A DNA stretch of 64,000 bases. Source: Kuschelorhynchus macadamiae (taxonomy: Eukaryota; Arthropoda; Insecta; Coleoptera; Curculionidae). Numbering within the stretch: the first letter of the stretch is position 1; each line of letters opens with the position of its first letter. The translations under genes and the position numbers were made by a program. The notes below the pieces were generated by a model, which was not told where the DNA came from, searched no databases, and was given only the letters and a program-made list of their open reading frames with translations. The stretch spans positions 915,001-979,000 of the forward strand of contig JAUTXW010005206.1 of the NCBI GenBank assembly GCA_030620095.1, read 5' to 3'. Shown here piece by piece: positions 14,544 through 26,379 of the stretch.

Positions 14544-14690
14544 TAAAATCGTGTCAAAATCCAGTGGTATTGTGATGTCTAGAATCTTGGTGCTTTTTGA
14601 ATATGAAGCTGTACAAGTCTGAGTGACATTTATAGTAGAAAGATCTTCTATCCATCCATTCGTTAAATCAACAGTTCCAACGGGAAATAA
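14544..14690 (-). CDS. Gene A exon 3
   Basis: Internal exon of 147 nt in phase 0 at both ends, residues 100-148. Acceptor TATTTTAG before 14690, donor GTAAGT after 14544. Encodes VDLTNGWIEDLSTI, the landmark shared with gene B (IKLTSGWLQDISTV), then a beta-strand-like block and IPLDFDTIL. It carries the only cysteine of the mature protein. Confidence 0.9.
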
Positions 14691-15135
14691 CTAAAATATA
14701 ATAAAATTAGAAACTTAGAGAGCTGTGTATACTTGCAACTGTAATGATACTCAAGCCAATTAATTAAAACAAAGATTCAGAACAAATAACACGCGCGAAA
14801 AACAAAATTATATGAAAAAAAACGTAGCTACGAGGACTTGATGAAACAGAGTATCCTTTAATAGTGTCATTGAGTCTGATATGAGAACATATAAATAAGT
14901 ATAAGTACGAGTTTATTTTCAATATGAAATTCCTTCTTATCACAGGTGTATTTATATACAATCTTTGACAATTTGATAACTATCAGAGACACATAGTTCA
15001 ACAAAACGTTTACGTTACCTTTACAAATTTTTACTTTCTTTATAAAAGCCCATTATAGTATATAAGTACTGTGATCGCGATAATATTTGAAAAATAGGTA
15101 TAATTAAAGTTTTTACATTTTAGATTGGCTAGAAC

Positions 15136-16890
15136 CAGGGGCGTGCAGTCCATGGAAGCAAGGGAAGCAGTGCTTCCCCAAAAAAAATTACAAAACATCT
15201 TCAAAAATGTAATTTTTGGAATAGGAAACCATTAATTTATTTTATATTAAAAATGCTAAAATATTATCTTAATTATTAAGCCCATAATAAATGCGGCCTT
15301 GACTCCGACAATAGAATATCGAATAGAACCTATGCGGGCCGCTAGCTTCCAAGTCCTGTATGCTTGATTTCCTGTGAATCGAACCAGAGGTTATTGAACT
15401 TTCCACCGGCTGTTCGCAATTTTGCATTTCAGTCGCGTGCTTTAAGTTGTGGTGGAAACTATCGTTGGAGTAGGTTCTTTGTTTGAACGGCTACCCGTGT
15501 GTTGTGTGATACGTACGTCGCGTCGTGCATGGTGCGATATGGAACACAATAATACGGACGTGGATATGCAAATACCGTCAACTTCGGCTGTCGGTAATAA
15601 CGTTGAAAATGTTGGAGAATTTAGTAAGAAGAGTATGTGTGAATGTATGGTGTGTGTCTTAATATTAAAGAGATTTTCAACATTAAACTTCGCTGATAAG
15701 CTTCAAATAATTTCCAAAGGAAGGGCAAAACCGCCTATGCAAAATTTAACCACAAAAATGAAAAACTGTATTAGACATTTTTATTCGGAAAAACAATAGG
15801 AATAATTTAAATGGCTAACAGGGTGTGAAAATATAAGTAAATTATTTTGTTGGCCATGTTTACTTTTTGAAAATGAAAAAGGTCTCTGGAATAAAACTGG
15901 TTTTTCCGATTTAAACAATTTCCATAAAGCTGTAAAAAGACACATTATGTCCAAAGCGCATTTACAGGCCGTCATAAAAGAAAAAGTCTTCGGCAAAACC
16001 GCCTACACAATGAACTAGTCGATAAAAATAGGCAAATATTAAAAAGACTTATCGATGTTGTTTGTTTTCTCGAACAGCACGAATTGGGATTTAGAGGTCA
16101 TGACGAAACAAGGGTTTCTTCAATTAGAGGAAATTTTCAAGATTTACTTAGTTTAATGGCTAAATATGATGATTGCTTAAAAATCATTTAGAGCAGTCTA
16201 GCTCGCGGAGCGTCGCGGAAGAAATATTTCCAAAAAAGAGATGACTGACTTATTTTGGGAGAAAACGATGACGTTAAATGTAGAGCACAAGCCAAGCGTC
16301 TTCAAACAGATGAATTATTCGATCAAATTCAGCAACAAATAAACTATAGATTTAACGGTTTAAATGATTTTAAATCCCTCGAGCTCTGCAATTTTGATGC
16401 ATTTAAGGGAAAAACTTTTCCAGAAGATGCGTTTAAATCTCTTTTTTATTATGGCCAGTTCTTCGACCGAGTGTTACTGCGATCTGAACTAAAAGTGATC
16501 TACGAAACTGATGACATTAGCGCAAAAAATAACGCTAAAGAACTAATGCGATTTTTAAAAGACAAGGAGCTGGAAGATGCCTACACCGAAGTGTCGAAAT
16601 TGTGTGACTTAGTATTGACAATACCTCGCACAAGTTCATCAGTAGAACGCAATTTTTCAACATTTAAACGTATAAATATTTCGTGAGAAATTCAACGGGG
16701 CAGGAGAGACTTTCGCATACATCGCTGTTGTCCATTGAAAATAAACTTCTCCAAAATATGTCGTAGAATCGACGTTTTTATGATGACGTCATTGACGAAT
16801 TTGCAAAAAATGATCGAAGAATCAAATTACATTACAAATAGGTAAGTTTTAAAAATTGCTTCCCTTTCTTAAAATTTCACCGCACGCCTG
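15136..16890 (+). mobile_element. hAT transposon, internally deleted, complete ends
   Basis: The element is delimited exactly. The left terminus is CAGGGGCGTGCAG at 15136 and the right terminus, in reverse complement, is CAGGCGTGCGGTG at 16890. An 8-bp target duplication GCTAGAAC stands on both sides (15128-15135 and 16891-16898). Eight-base duplications and CAGGG ends are diagnostic of hAT elements. A GGAAGCA...TGCTTCCC block also lies near each end (15154-15178; 16857-16865). The duplication is still perfect, so insertion into gene A intron 2 is recent or the site has been lucky. Confidence 0.93.
15449..16850 (+). pseudogene. hAT transposase with deleted catalytic core
   Basis: The N-terminal part (15449-15799, then a shifted frame to about 15960) contains LTTKMKNCIRHF and CWPCLLFENEKGLWNKTGFS, a TTF-type zinc-finger region of ZMYM1-like hAT transposases. 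A further frame at about 16010-16190 gives HELGFRGHDETRVSS. The sequence then jumps to the C-terminal part at 16255-16686, which ends VLTIPRTSSSVERNFSTFKR, the hAT dimerisation motif. The central RNase-H-like domain, about 250 residues in intact relatives, is missing between about 16190 and 16255. Stops and frameshifts break the rest. Cannot make active transposase; the ends could have been moved by another copy. Confidence 0.85.
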
Positions 16891-16998
16891 GCTAGAACAC
16901 AAAAAATATTATGACAAAAAATAGAAGTGAAATTTAATGTCTTCAAACGTTTGTTAAATAAATTCTTTTTCTTCTTTTTAAACTTATAAGTTTCTTAC

Positions 16999-17119
16999 TT
17001 TAATCTGGTCGTCAGATAATTCCATAGGGTCAAAGCCAGCCTCTATTATTAATGTTGATATATACTTAATGATTTTCTGCATATATTCGGTAATATCAGC
17101 TTGTATCTGTATCTCATCT
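16999..17119 (-). CDS. Gene A exon 2
   Basis: Internal exon of 121 nt, residues 59-99. Acceptor T-run plus AG at 17120-17121, donor GTAAGA after 16999. Completes the split codon of exon 1 and encodes an amphipathic helix followed by GFDPMELSDDQIK. Gene B has an exon of exactly 121 nt with GGMDPLELEDQTLQ at the same place. Confidence 0.9.
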
Positions 17120-17570
17120 CTAAAAAAAATAAATTTGACTTTCATAATGGTGCTAATATGAACGTTAACTTAAGTTTTGTATTCATCTTTATTTAATGTT
17201 AAAACTCTGGTTTTGACGTTTTACAGATATCTGCTACGATAAGTCGACGTAAGCATGAGATATTTAATTTTCAGTCTAGTTATTACATATATAAACTTCA
17301 AGATCTCGACAATTAAGAGGATATCGGAATGAATTTACATTATCGATTCTTCAGTTGCACATGCCCTGCAGTGTGACATGGTGTGGCCACCGGTAGAAAC
17401 CTTATTTCTCTAACAAACGAGCTGGATATTCAACCAAATACAAAATGTAATGGATGATCTTGAAAAACACGTTTCCGTTTAGTAAAAAAACCTTTATTTT
17501 TTTTGAAAAAAAGTGAAAATAAGGTTAATCTAAATTTTATGACAGAATATCAGAAAGTCTATATTTTTTC

Positions 17571-17700
17571 AATGAACATAAACAACTTTTTTGAAAAAGA
17601 GAAAAAAATCGGAAAATTCCTTTACTCGGAGCTTTCCTCGATATCAATCTTTCCATTTATTAGGAATAGTGAAGTGTGACCCAGTTTGGTTCATTACATA
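17571..17700. repeat. Dispersed repeat 'TTAGGAATAGTGAAG', copy 1
   Basis: The block AAAATCGGAAAATTCCTTTACT ... TTTATTAGGAATAGTGAAG then a GACCCAGTTTGGTTCATTACATAG-like tail recurs, diverged, at 29322-29385, 51870-52010 and 61415-61500. No coding content. Class unknown. Confidence 0.6.
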
Positions 17701-18030
17701 GTCATTTAGTAACATTAAGTAGTGTCACTGGCCGACAAGATTGTTCTAACACAGGTCAGCTCATTATTTTCACAATGGAAATACCCTCCCAATAATAATA
17801 AAATATTCGGAAAGCCCTAATACCTATCATTTTTTAATAGCCTAATTAGAACTTTTTATATTGGCAGGTAAACAATTTTATTGTGGGGCGGCTAAAATGG
17901 GTCCATTTTACAATGGAAAATTACCTAGACTGGGTTGTTTACAACATTAGACATAAAATAAACGTTAAACATCACTCTTCTGTTGAGTTTCGAATTGAGT
18001 GGTTCTCTGTGTATCGATAAGCAAGTATAG

Positions 18031-19699
18031 GTGAAGACGAGAATATCGAGTCAAACGCTCCGAAGTTGCAAAATTTCTCCTGACATATTTTGTTATATTT
18101 GTGGAGAATTTCTGGTGAAATCACAAGCCAGGCAATTTTCCGAAAATGTAAAAAAAGCCTGCTTTAAATATTTTGATGTGTTAATTGGGGATCAATATAA
18201 GCGTTGGGCTCTCAATGTGTGCTGTGTTAGTTGTAGTGTATCAATGGTGCAGGGAAAGAGAAAAAGTATGCCTTTTGCAGTTCCAATGGTATGGCGAGAA
18301 CCCACCAATCATTCTGACGATTGTTATTTTTGCCTGACAAATACTGAAGGTTATTCCAAAAAGGGAAAGCACAATGTAGAATATCCAAATTTGCAATCTG
18401 CCATACGACCTGTTCCTCATAATGCAAATTTGCCAGTGCCGATTGCGCCTTTAAATTGGCAAGCTATTGATTTGGGAGATAATGGAGATAACGCATCATC
18501 AGATAGCTCGGAAGAACAGTGCACCGATCCCACTTTTACCACAGGTCCCAGTTCCGGCGAGCCACATTTGATTCTTCAAAGTAAATTAAATGATTTAGTA
18601 CGTGATTTGGGGTTATCCAAGCAACAGTCAGAACTTCTGGGTTCCCGTCTTAACGAATGGAACCTATTGGTCAAAGAAACAAGAATTTCAGAAAAAGGAA
18701 TGCTATGTTTTCTGATTTCTACAATATGGAAAATTCGTTGTGCGTGTATTGATATAGACAGTTTAATGCAGGAACTTGATATTGAACGTTCTCCCCGTGA
18801 ATGGCGCTTATTCTTAGATTGATATAAATATAGATTAAAAGCTGTGTAATTGCATAATAGAAATTTAAAACCTTCTATACCAGTTGCCCATTCAGTTGCA
18901 ATCAAAGGAAATTATGAAAATATGCGCACGATTTTGAATAAAATAAACTACAATAGGTATAAATGGCAGATATGTGGGGACTTAAAAGTTATAGCGATTT
19001 TAGTGGGAGTTCAGGGGGGATTTACAAAATATTGCTGTTTTCTTTGTTCATGGGACAGTCGTGCAATAAATCAGCATTATGTAATAAAAATTTGGCCAGA
19101 AAGAAGCGAATTTCAACCGGGATATAAAATTGTTAAATTTATACCTCTTTGATCCCAAAAATGTCCTTTTGCCTCCTCTTTACATTAAACTTGGGCTGAT
19201 GAAAAACTTTGTGAAGGCTTTGAATAAAGATGGTAATGGATTTAAATACCTAAGATAAGTCTTTCCCCAGCTAAGTGATGCCAAATTAAAAGAAGGCATT
19301 TTTATTGTGCCACAAATCAGAAAATTGCTGGACGATGTCAATTTTACGGAAAAGCTTACCAGGCAGGAACTCAGAGCATGGAATCCATTTGTTAATGTAG
19401 TAAGAGGATTTTTAGGCAACAATATGGATGAAAATTATGAACAATTAGTTAATGAACTCTTAGATGCCTATAAAGCGCTTGGTGCCAAAATGTCATTAAA
19501 AATTCACTTCCTCCATTCCCATCTGTCATTTTTTCCTAAAAATTTGGGAACTGTTAGTGACGACCAGGGTGAAAGGGTTCACCAAGATATCAGAACAATG
19601 GAAATTCGGTACCAAGGACGATGGGATCCAGCCATGATTGGTGACTACTGTTGGTTTTTGAAGAGAGAAGATAGGACACCTTATAAATGGAAAAAATAA
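18031..19699 (+). pseudogene. Multi-copy arthropod repeat gene, Cys-rich, class not established; broken
   Basis: A long frame (18031-18822) starts MKTRISSQTLRSC and has paired cysteines typical of zinc binding: CYIC near residue 21, CCVSC near 64 and CYFC near 95. It then has a proline-rich NLQSAIRPVPHNANLPVPIA segment. The same frame continues past stops at 18820 and 18847 to 19152 (CGDLKVIAILVGVQGG; CCFLCSWDS). It shifts frame near 19145, has a stop at 19256 and resumes from 19307 to a natural end at 19699 with DQGERVHQDIRTMEIRYQGR and DYCWFLKRED. I recognise this order as a protein repeated many times in aphid, beetle and hydra genomes, so it is probably transposon-derived, but I cannot name its superfamily. 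No terminal repeats seen. Confidence 0.6.
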
Positions 19700-19849
19700 A
19701 GTTTAATTAGTGTTTTAAGTTAATATTTTTCTCGTTTACTTTTCTCTTAGATGTATGGTATATTTAATAGACGAAAACTGTAAACATAGTCAATAAACAG
19801 GGTTAAGAATTTTTGATTTTTGATCAAACTCAATCGGATAAGTAATTTT

Positions 19850-19980
19850 TGAGATATGCCACGTACAGACAGACCGACCGATAGCCTGACGGGAATGGGA
19901 GAACAGGTTTTTTGGGGTTCAGGGATCCGAAAACGAAAGGATCTCGGAGGGTGATTTTTCACGATAACAATACTTCCATC
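19850..19980. repeat. GATGGCGG-family dispersed repeat, end fragment
   Basis: Contains GACAGACAGACC-like and GGTTTTTTGGGGTTCAGGGATCC blocks and an AGGGTGATTTTTCACGA tail, matching parts of the copies at 29520-30010 and 53270-54470. Confidence 0.55.
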
Positions 19981-20189
19981 TTACGAGGGAGCAAGAACAA
20001 TATACTTTTACTGGGGACATTGTGTACCAGGTTTTTATTAAAAAGTTTAATTTTTAAAGGTACTTATAGGTACGCAGGTTTTCATTAGGATATGTCCTTT
20101 TCTCATTATTTGACTTATTAATCTGATTCCATCATTCCATGAATGTTAGTCCTGAATGACAATATGGTATTATTTAAACACTTGAAAGA

Positions 20190-20650
20190 ACAATATCCTG
20201 CTAAAAAAAATACACCCATTTTTCATAAAATGAACTTATTGTCAATTAACAAACTTTTTTAGAGTTTTCGATTATATTTCACTTCGGATAATTCTTAAAC
20301 AAAAGCCAATAAAATTATTTTGCTTTATGGAGACTATCACAACTATGAGGTTATGATATGATATTGCGATGTAATTATTATGATCTATTAGTTATTAAGT
20401 ATTGAAACTAAAAAATGTTAGCTTTTCAGTAATTAATAACTAATAGATTATAACAATTAAAAACATTGCAATGTCAAATTCTCATAAAGCATAAATATAT
20501 GTCTGATAAAGTATCCATGGAGCAAAATAGTTTTATTGAGTTTTGTTTAGCAACTATCTGATTTGAAATATAAACGAAACCTGTAAAAAAATCTTAATTA
20601 ACAAAAAGCTTATTTTATGAAAAATCAGTGAAAATTTTCATTAAAGTTTA
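20190..20650. repeat. Large imperfect palindrome (foldback repeat)
   Basis: The left arm (about 20190-20410) and right arm (about 20423-20650) are inverted copies around a centre near 20416. Matching anchors, outer to inner, are TTTTTCATAAAAT, CAATAAAA(T/C)TATTTTGCT, ATTGC(G/A)ATGT and CTATTAGTTATTA. Arms differ by scattered substitutions and small gaps, so it is old. No coding content. A foldback or MITE-type element is the simplest reading. Confidence 0.7.
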
Positions 20651-21241
20651 TTTATTTCTCTAAAAATAAAAGCTGCAAGGGGCGCAAAATACAGGGAGAC
20701 ACCCTGTATCTGTTAGGATAAACAATTTGACAAAATTGACTTTTTTACCCCATATGAATTCAGGCAAAAAGCCTTTAGGAGCGGTAATGGATATAGATTA
20801 AAAAGTATAATACAAACCTGTTCAAATTTTGGACAGTTCTAACATATATTACATACCGAATTTTGTTTACCAAATGAAGGTAATTATCATAAAAATAATA
20901 AATAGGTTAGTGATTTCGAACATGGCGTTGGGATGGAAGCTTTCTTCGGTATACGGTATAGGATGATTCAGTTGTTTTATTTTTTGTTTTATACAGGATA
21001 CCGGATACCTAAATAAAGTAAAGTGCCGCTTATTTTATTGATATATAAGCTAGTTCTAAGCAGTGGCGTTTTTGGTTTTATTAATGATTGTTGTTTACCT
21101 TATTTAAATTAATTAATAAATAGCCTGTATAATATCAATTTTTTAATTTATAGAAAACTTAAAATTCATTTCGATAGATTTTTAGTTCCTCAAAAAATTT
21201 AATTGTTCTAGGATTATAGATACAATTTATAGCCGCTACCA
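20651..21241. other. No gene seen
   Basis: AT-rich. GACACCCTGTAT at about 20698 resembles a mariner-type terminus (TACAGGGTGT in reverse complement); no partner end was found. Confidence 0.4.
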
Positions 21242-21502
21242 TTATTTTTCAAGTTTTTGTATTGTACCTTGTCTTAAGTAGACTTGAATCTTTACTGTGC
21301 CCCATACAAGAAAATTCAAAGGTGAGAGGTCAGATGACCTAAAATTCGTTATATCTTCTTGCAAACAATTTAAGTATTGTTCTCCAGTAAGATGGCCGTC
21401 AAAAAATATTGGAGTTCTTTCCCCTAGTAATCCTAACGAACAATTAAAACCAAAACGTTCTTGAAATTTTCCTTCTTGAATTTCCTTCTTGCGATTGAAC
21501 AT
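21242..21502 (-). pseudogene. Mariner-type transposase fragment with deletion
   Basis: The minus-strand frame contains FFDGHLTGEQYLNCLQEDI, a core strand between the first and second catalytic residues of mariner DDE transposases. It runs directly into DLSPLNFLVWG, the third catalytic aspartate motif (usually xPDLxPLDFxLWG). The segment with the second aspartate is missing between them, and the first aspartate is also absent. Dead internal-deletion derivative. Confidence 0.7.
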
Positions 21503-21519
21503 TGCTTTATTAAAAAAAA

Positions 21520-23638
21520 ATTTCGAGTCAAAATGTATTTATAAGGTAAGATTTAAATCAAATTTTTGCACCATTTATGAATTCTTTAATCATGAACTCT
21601 AGATATAAATAAAACATAAAATTTAAAGTATTACTGAAACGTTAAGTTAATTTATTAATAGATAATTCATTAAATGTAGATGCTATGGATATCGTTCCTT
21701 AAAGAAAAAATAGAGCAATTGTCCGAACCCAGTGGCCCACTATGTTTGCATTTAAAAAATGGTCTATTTAAACAAAATCGATTTTTTTTCAGGTTGATAC
21801 CCTTATAGAAATTAAAATAATAAATTTGTTAAATTATATTTTTTTCAGAAAAGAAATTTAAGAAATTAAGAGGTGGGTGTGGGCTGCAGTCAGAATGTCT
21901 CTCTTTATTTAAATACCCCAAATATATAGGATATTAATTTTGAAATTCAACATTTTTGACCATTTCCGGCTAAATATGAAATGACAGGATGTTACATATG
22001 CTGTCAAAACTCATTTTTACCCATTTTAATTTCAGTTTTCTTACATACAAGCTTAAGAACTTACAGCGGTGCGCCCGAGGGTGGGCCACATTTCAGAAAA
22101 ACCCTCTAATTCCACTTTGTTTCATTTAACTGCTAACGCCGTTTTCTCGGGAATTATTTGGAATACCATAAGTTGGCCAAAAACGTTAATTTAGTGGAAT
22201 CAAATGTATTATTTATAGCTAAAATAAGAACGACACCCCTCCTCTACTGTCCACCAGAGGCGTCGCTACACCAAGAATAACAAAACAATTACAAGTTTAA
22301 AAGTCGCAGATTTCAAAAATCCGTATATTCCTAATAGATTTTTGTTTGACCTAAATTCCAAACGTCGATTTCTAGCAAATTAGCGGGGATATCAATACTT
22401 GGTAAAAAGTAACTTCTTAATTAAGTAAATAGTAATTATTAAGAGTTAAAGCATTATCGAACCCGTCGTTTTAAATAAACAATAAATGTAGAAATTTTAA
22501 ATTTACTAATAAGACTTTTTGGTTTTTGCATCATATTTATCATATATTGGTTTCTGAGATTGTATAGCGTATTTTTTAGTTGAATAATAATTTTTTTCAA
22601 TGCGTTGTTTTGCAATATTTCTTTTAAATAATAATATTTTTGTAAATAAATAATAAAATATCTAATAATTTTTATTATTTAAACCGATATGTCTCAAGAC
22701 AATTACTTACAAATAGCAAAACAGTTTTGTTTTATCGCGACACCTGTACCGATGGATGCCGCAGCAAAAAATCTTGCGCTTTCCTGCCTAGTGAAACAAA
22801 TAACTATTTGAAATCTGAGGCTCTTACAGTTTTTGGAACGGATCTGTACTATCTTAGGGTCGAGACGCCTGTACTGCCGTCCTAATTCTAAACGCAGTTT
22901 AAAAATGTATTTTTTTATCATATTTTTTAGGTTTTTTGAACTTACAGAGTCGTGGTGTTATTTAAAAATAAATTTTATTTAAAAAGAAGGCAAAGGTTTG
23001 ACTAAATCAATAATTAGGTACATATGTAGTTTTAAACTTTAATATTAAATATTTTCCTACAATAAATATAAAAAATTACATAGTGCTTTAAACTGACCAA
23101 TATTACTCCAAAACTCGATATTTATTGAAAAAAAAAGTGTTTGCATACAATAATATAACAATTACCTACATTATTTTTTATTCTTAAGAAAATTTTATAA
23201 AAATCTTTAAAAAGACTCAATCAAACGACTCGTTTAAATCACTAGTATTTTCATTCGTTTCCAAACTTAACTTAACTTTTCTTTGATATACCCCTTGGCG
23301 TTTCGCGTCGTTTACTAGCGCTACCTAATTTGAAGAAATCTCGTTCAAGTTTTAGTTTTAAAAACTTTAAAATATTGTCTGGGGTTGAATAATCTGTAGA
23401 AAAGGTTATGAACAGCGTTGCCCTTTTGACAGAAATAATTGTTAAATCGTTTAAATAAGGTCTACGACTATTTTTTTCATTTGCGCCTGAGAAGAATGAT
23501 GGTTATTTTGAGGAATTTATCATAACTTATGAATTAAATAACCTACTAGAATGCGGTTTTTTGGATTGGATAGGCTATTTTTCCTATTTATAAGATTCGT
23601 TTGTTGGTTTATTTATTTAAATTTTCAAAATTTATATG
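21520..23638. other. No gene seen
   Basis: AT-rich with homopolymer runs. A short GC-richer patch at about 22060-22270 has no recognisable coding or RNA pattern. Confidence 0.45.
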
Positions 23639-23640
23639 TA

Positions 23641-24098
23641 CTGGGTGTTTCAAATTCGATGCTCATCATGGGGATCTTCTAAACCGTAAGAGCTAGATGG
23701 GTAGTTTAAATTTGGCAAAGTTGCGCATTTTAGAGCCCAATCGAATGCCGCTGAGAAAATAAAAATATTCCGAACCATTTCGAAGAAATCCGAAAAAAAC
23801 CGAAATTGACGATTTTTGAATTTATTTTTTTGCGACTTTTATTTTGGCAGATTAAGACCACATTCTTATTGTAGTTTTTTCTCCTCTACAAAATTGTCAG
23901 ATTTTTAATCCGACGTTTCGTCCTTCGTGGCCCATCATCAACTTTCTAAATTTAAATACGGACCTGGATTTTTTTTTTTACTTTTTTAAAAGCATTTTTA
24001 ATTCTGATTAAAATGATATGTAACACGTGTGTGAAATAGTTTTAGATAGTGGAAAAAAAGCTAATTAATAATATAAAATAAGGTGGCCATGGATTTTT
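23641..24098. repeat. Left long terminal inverted repeat
   Basis: 458-bp arm, nearly identical in inverse to 25441-25910. Contains an internal ATCCGACGTTTCGTCC block and ends inward with AAGGTGGCCATGGATTT. Confidence 0.92.
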
Positions 24099-24261
24099 CT
24101 CAAGTATTTCATTAAATTTAATAATTTTATAATATTGTTAATCTAGTTTACTTTATAAAAAAAATAGTAACAAAGAAAAAAATTACCTATTTTTAAAATA
24201 AAATAGTAACAAAAGTCTAATAGTAACAATTTATTTTATGTTAATAAATAAAAATAATGAT

Positions 24262-25341
24262 TTAAATGAGGTGTTCAAACAAATTTCCTTGTTGTTGGAT
24301 GCACATTTGAATGCGCGCAGGAACTTTATTTATATGGATCAAGCGGCCTGGCACTCTCTCCATTGTGCGTTCTAACGATTGTCTTAAAAGATTAATGTCG
24401 TTTGGTGGAGTTTTATAAACCAAAAGTCCGGGCTTCTCGCTGGCCATAAAACAACTCCTCTATTACCTATCCATTTTTCAGGGAAAACTGTATTTTGGTG
24501 ACGATATATGAGCTGGAGCTCCGTCCTGTTGCCACCACAGCTGCTGCAGTTCATTAATAGTCGTCAAGAAAGTCTAATATAGGACCTGTGAGCATCTCCA
24601 GGTAGCGCTGACCTGTTAGGGCTCCTTCAAACAAAATGGGCCCTAACAGTCTGTTCCGACACAGTCCACTCCATACATTAATAGAGTTTCTACCTTGGCC
24701 CCGGATTGGTATGTTCTCGCGAGGATTATTGATAGACCACACATGCTCGTTGTGTCTATTAAACATTCCACACGAGCTAAATGAGGATTCGTCAGTCCAA
24801 ATGATCTTGTTTGTAATATCCGGATCTTCTTGCAATGCCAAATTAAGCCAATTACAAAATTTAGTCGCCTTTCTGGATCACCGGGCATCAAAAACTGAAT
24901 TGTGTGGATTTTAAAGGGCCTATAATGGGCGGCTTTTAATGTTCTCCACACTTTCACGTGGGGCATATTATTTAAATCCCTGCCAATCTGCCTGGTCGAA
25001 ATTCTTGGATTTTCATTAACCTAGAATCAAATTAATCAAATCAATCAAAATTAAAGCTAGCCATTGTTGTAAACGAATAGGTATCTTTTGCTTGAATTCA
25101 TTGCGAACATTGCCGTTCCAGGATAATAAACTTACAGAATTTAACACAGCGTTTACTTCTTCTTCAGTAGTCCGCAATCCATAATTATTTCTTTTCTTAG
25201 CAAAATTTCCTTCATGTCGTAATTGCCTTTCAATTTTTCGGGGTACTCAATCAAATATCTTTCACTTGCGGCTATGCTGTTTCGATTCTCAAGGTAGTAA
25301 ATACGAAGCATATCACATTTATCTGAATTTGAAAATATCAT
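24262..25341 (-). pseudogene. Mariner-type transposase, frameshifted
   Basis: N-terminus at 25341: MIFSNSDKCDMLRIYYLENR, the helix-turn-helix start seen in many insect mariner transposases. The 25018-25150 segment is out of frame. The frame resumes on VNENPRISTRQIGRDLNN and runs into the catalytic domain, with IIWTDESSFSSCGMFNRHNE (first aspartate), NSINVWSGLCRNRLLGPILF and FEGALTGQRYLEMLTGPILD. A stop near 24554 is followed by a segment with remnants of the second aspartate block (about 24480-24550). The C-terminus at 24447-24262 ends RLIHINKVPARIQMCIQQQG. At least three disruptions; inactive. Confidence 0.85.
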
Positions 25342-25440
25342 TTTTCTTTTAAAAAGTAGACTTTTTAATAAAATTATTAAATTATTGATAATATTTGAAA
25401 ATGGTTTCCAAGCGCAAGAAAAATAAGAATCATAAATGTC

Positions 25441-25910
25441 AGAAATCCATGGCCACCTTATTTTATATTATTAATTAGCTTTTTTTCCACTATCTAAAAT
25501 ATTTCACACACGTGTTACATATCATTTTAATCAGAATTAAAAATGCTTTTAAAAAAGTAAAAAAAAAATCCAGGTCCGTATTTAAATTTAGAAAGTTGAT
25601 GATAGGCCACGAAGGACGAAACGTCGGATTAAAAATCTGACAACGCCATTTTGTAGAGGAGAAAAAACTACAATAAGAATGTGGTCTTAGTTTTTTTTTA
25701 TCTGCCAAAATAAAGTCGCAAAAAAATAAATTCAAAAATCGTCAATTTCGGTTTTTTTCGGATTTCTTCGAATTGGTTCGGAATATTTTTATTTTCTCAG
25801 CGGCATTCGATTGGGCTCTAAAATGCGCAACTTTGCCAAATTTAAACTACCCATCTAGCTCTTACGGTTTAGAAGATCCCAATGATGAGCATCGAATTTG
25901 AAACAGCCTG
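25441..25910. repeat. Right long terminal inverted repeat
   Basis: 470-bp arm, inverse of 23641-24098, with a few substitutions and small indels. A TACAGGGTGTGTAAC sequence lies immediately outside at 25911, itself mariner-terminus-like. Confidence 0.92.
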
Positions 25911-26379
25911 TACAGGGTGTGTAACAAAACTATGTATTTCTTTTATTTTAAGGTACACCAAATTAATTGGTATGATATGGTATGGTAATCTCAAAATTGC
26001 GATATTGGTTCTATTTTAAGAAATACCATTTTCTTGAAAAACAATTTTTTGATATATCATTTTCTTTACTTCTTATAACTATGCCTTAAAAAATATATTA
26101 AAATTTATTTCAAATCTCAATGAGCAAAGTTCCGGGCGATCAGGGGCATGCAATGCACTGGTATACCTTCTAGATATACTTTTTTATTGGCCAGATTTGC
26201 ATTTATCTCTCTCTTTCCCTATTGCAAAATAATAAAACTGTTTTTATTTTAGGAGAATAAGGATATTCCTCAAAACGGAATAGGCGGAGGTAAGATTTAC
26301 TCTTTAAAAATATGGACTTTTACTTTAAAACCCTCAAAAAAAATAAAATTGAAAGACACTGAAGAAAAAATCCTGATAT

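Larger units (their letters stand above)
14691..16998 (-). other. Gene A intron 2
   Basis: Intron of 2308 bp; 1755 bp of it is the hAT element at 15136-16890. Without that element and one 8-bp target copy the intron would be 545 bp, closer to the 329-bp equivalent in gene B. The stretch 14700-15127 shows nothing else. Confidence 0.85.
23641..25910 (-). mobile_element. Mariner-superfamily transposon with ~460-bp terminal inverted repeats
   Basis: The element is bounded by TA on both sides (23639-23640 and 25911-25912), the target duplication of Tc1/mariner elements. Ends read CTGGGTGTTTCAAATTCG (left) and, in reverse complement, CAGGCTGTTTCAAATTCG (right). The arms stay alignable for about 460 bp, far longer than the usual 20-30 bp of mariners. 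The transposase relic lies between them on the minus strand. The total of 2270 bp is larger than a standard 1.3-kb mariner because of the arms. Confidence 0.92.
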
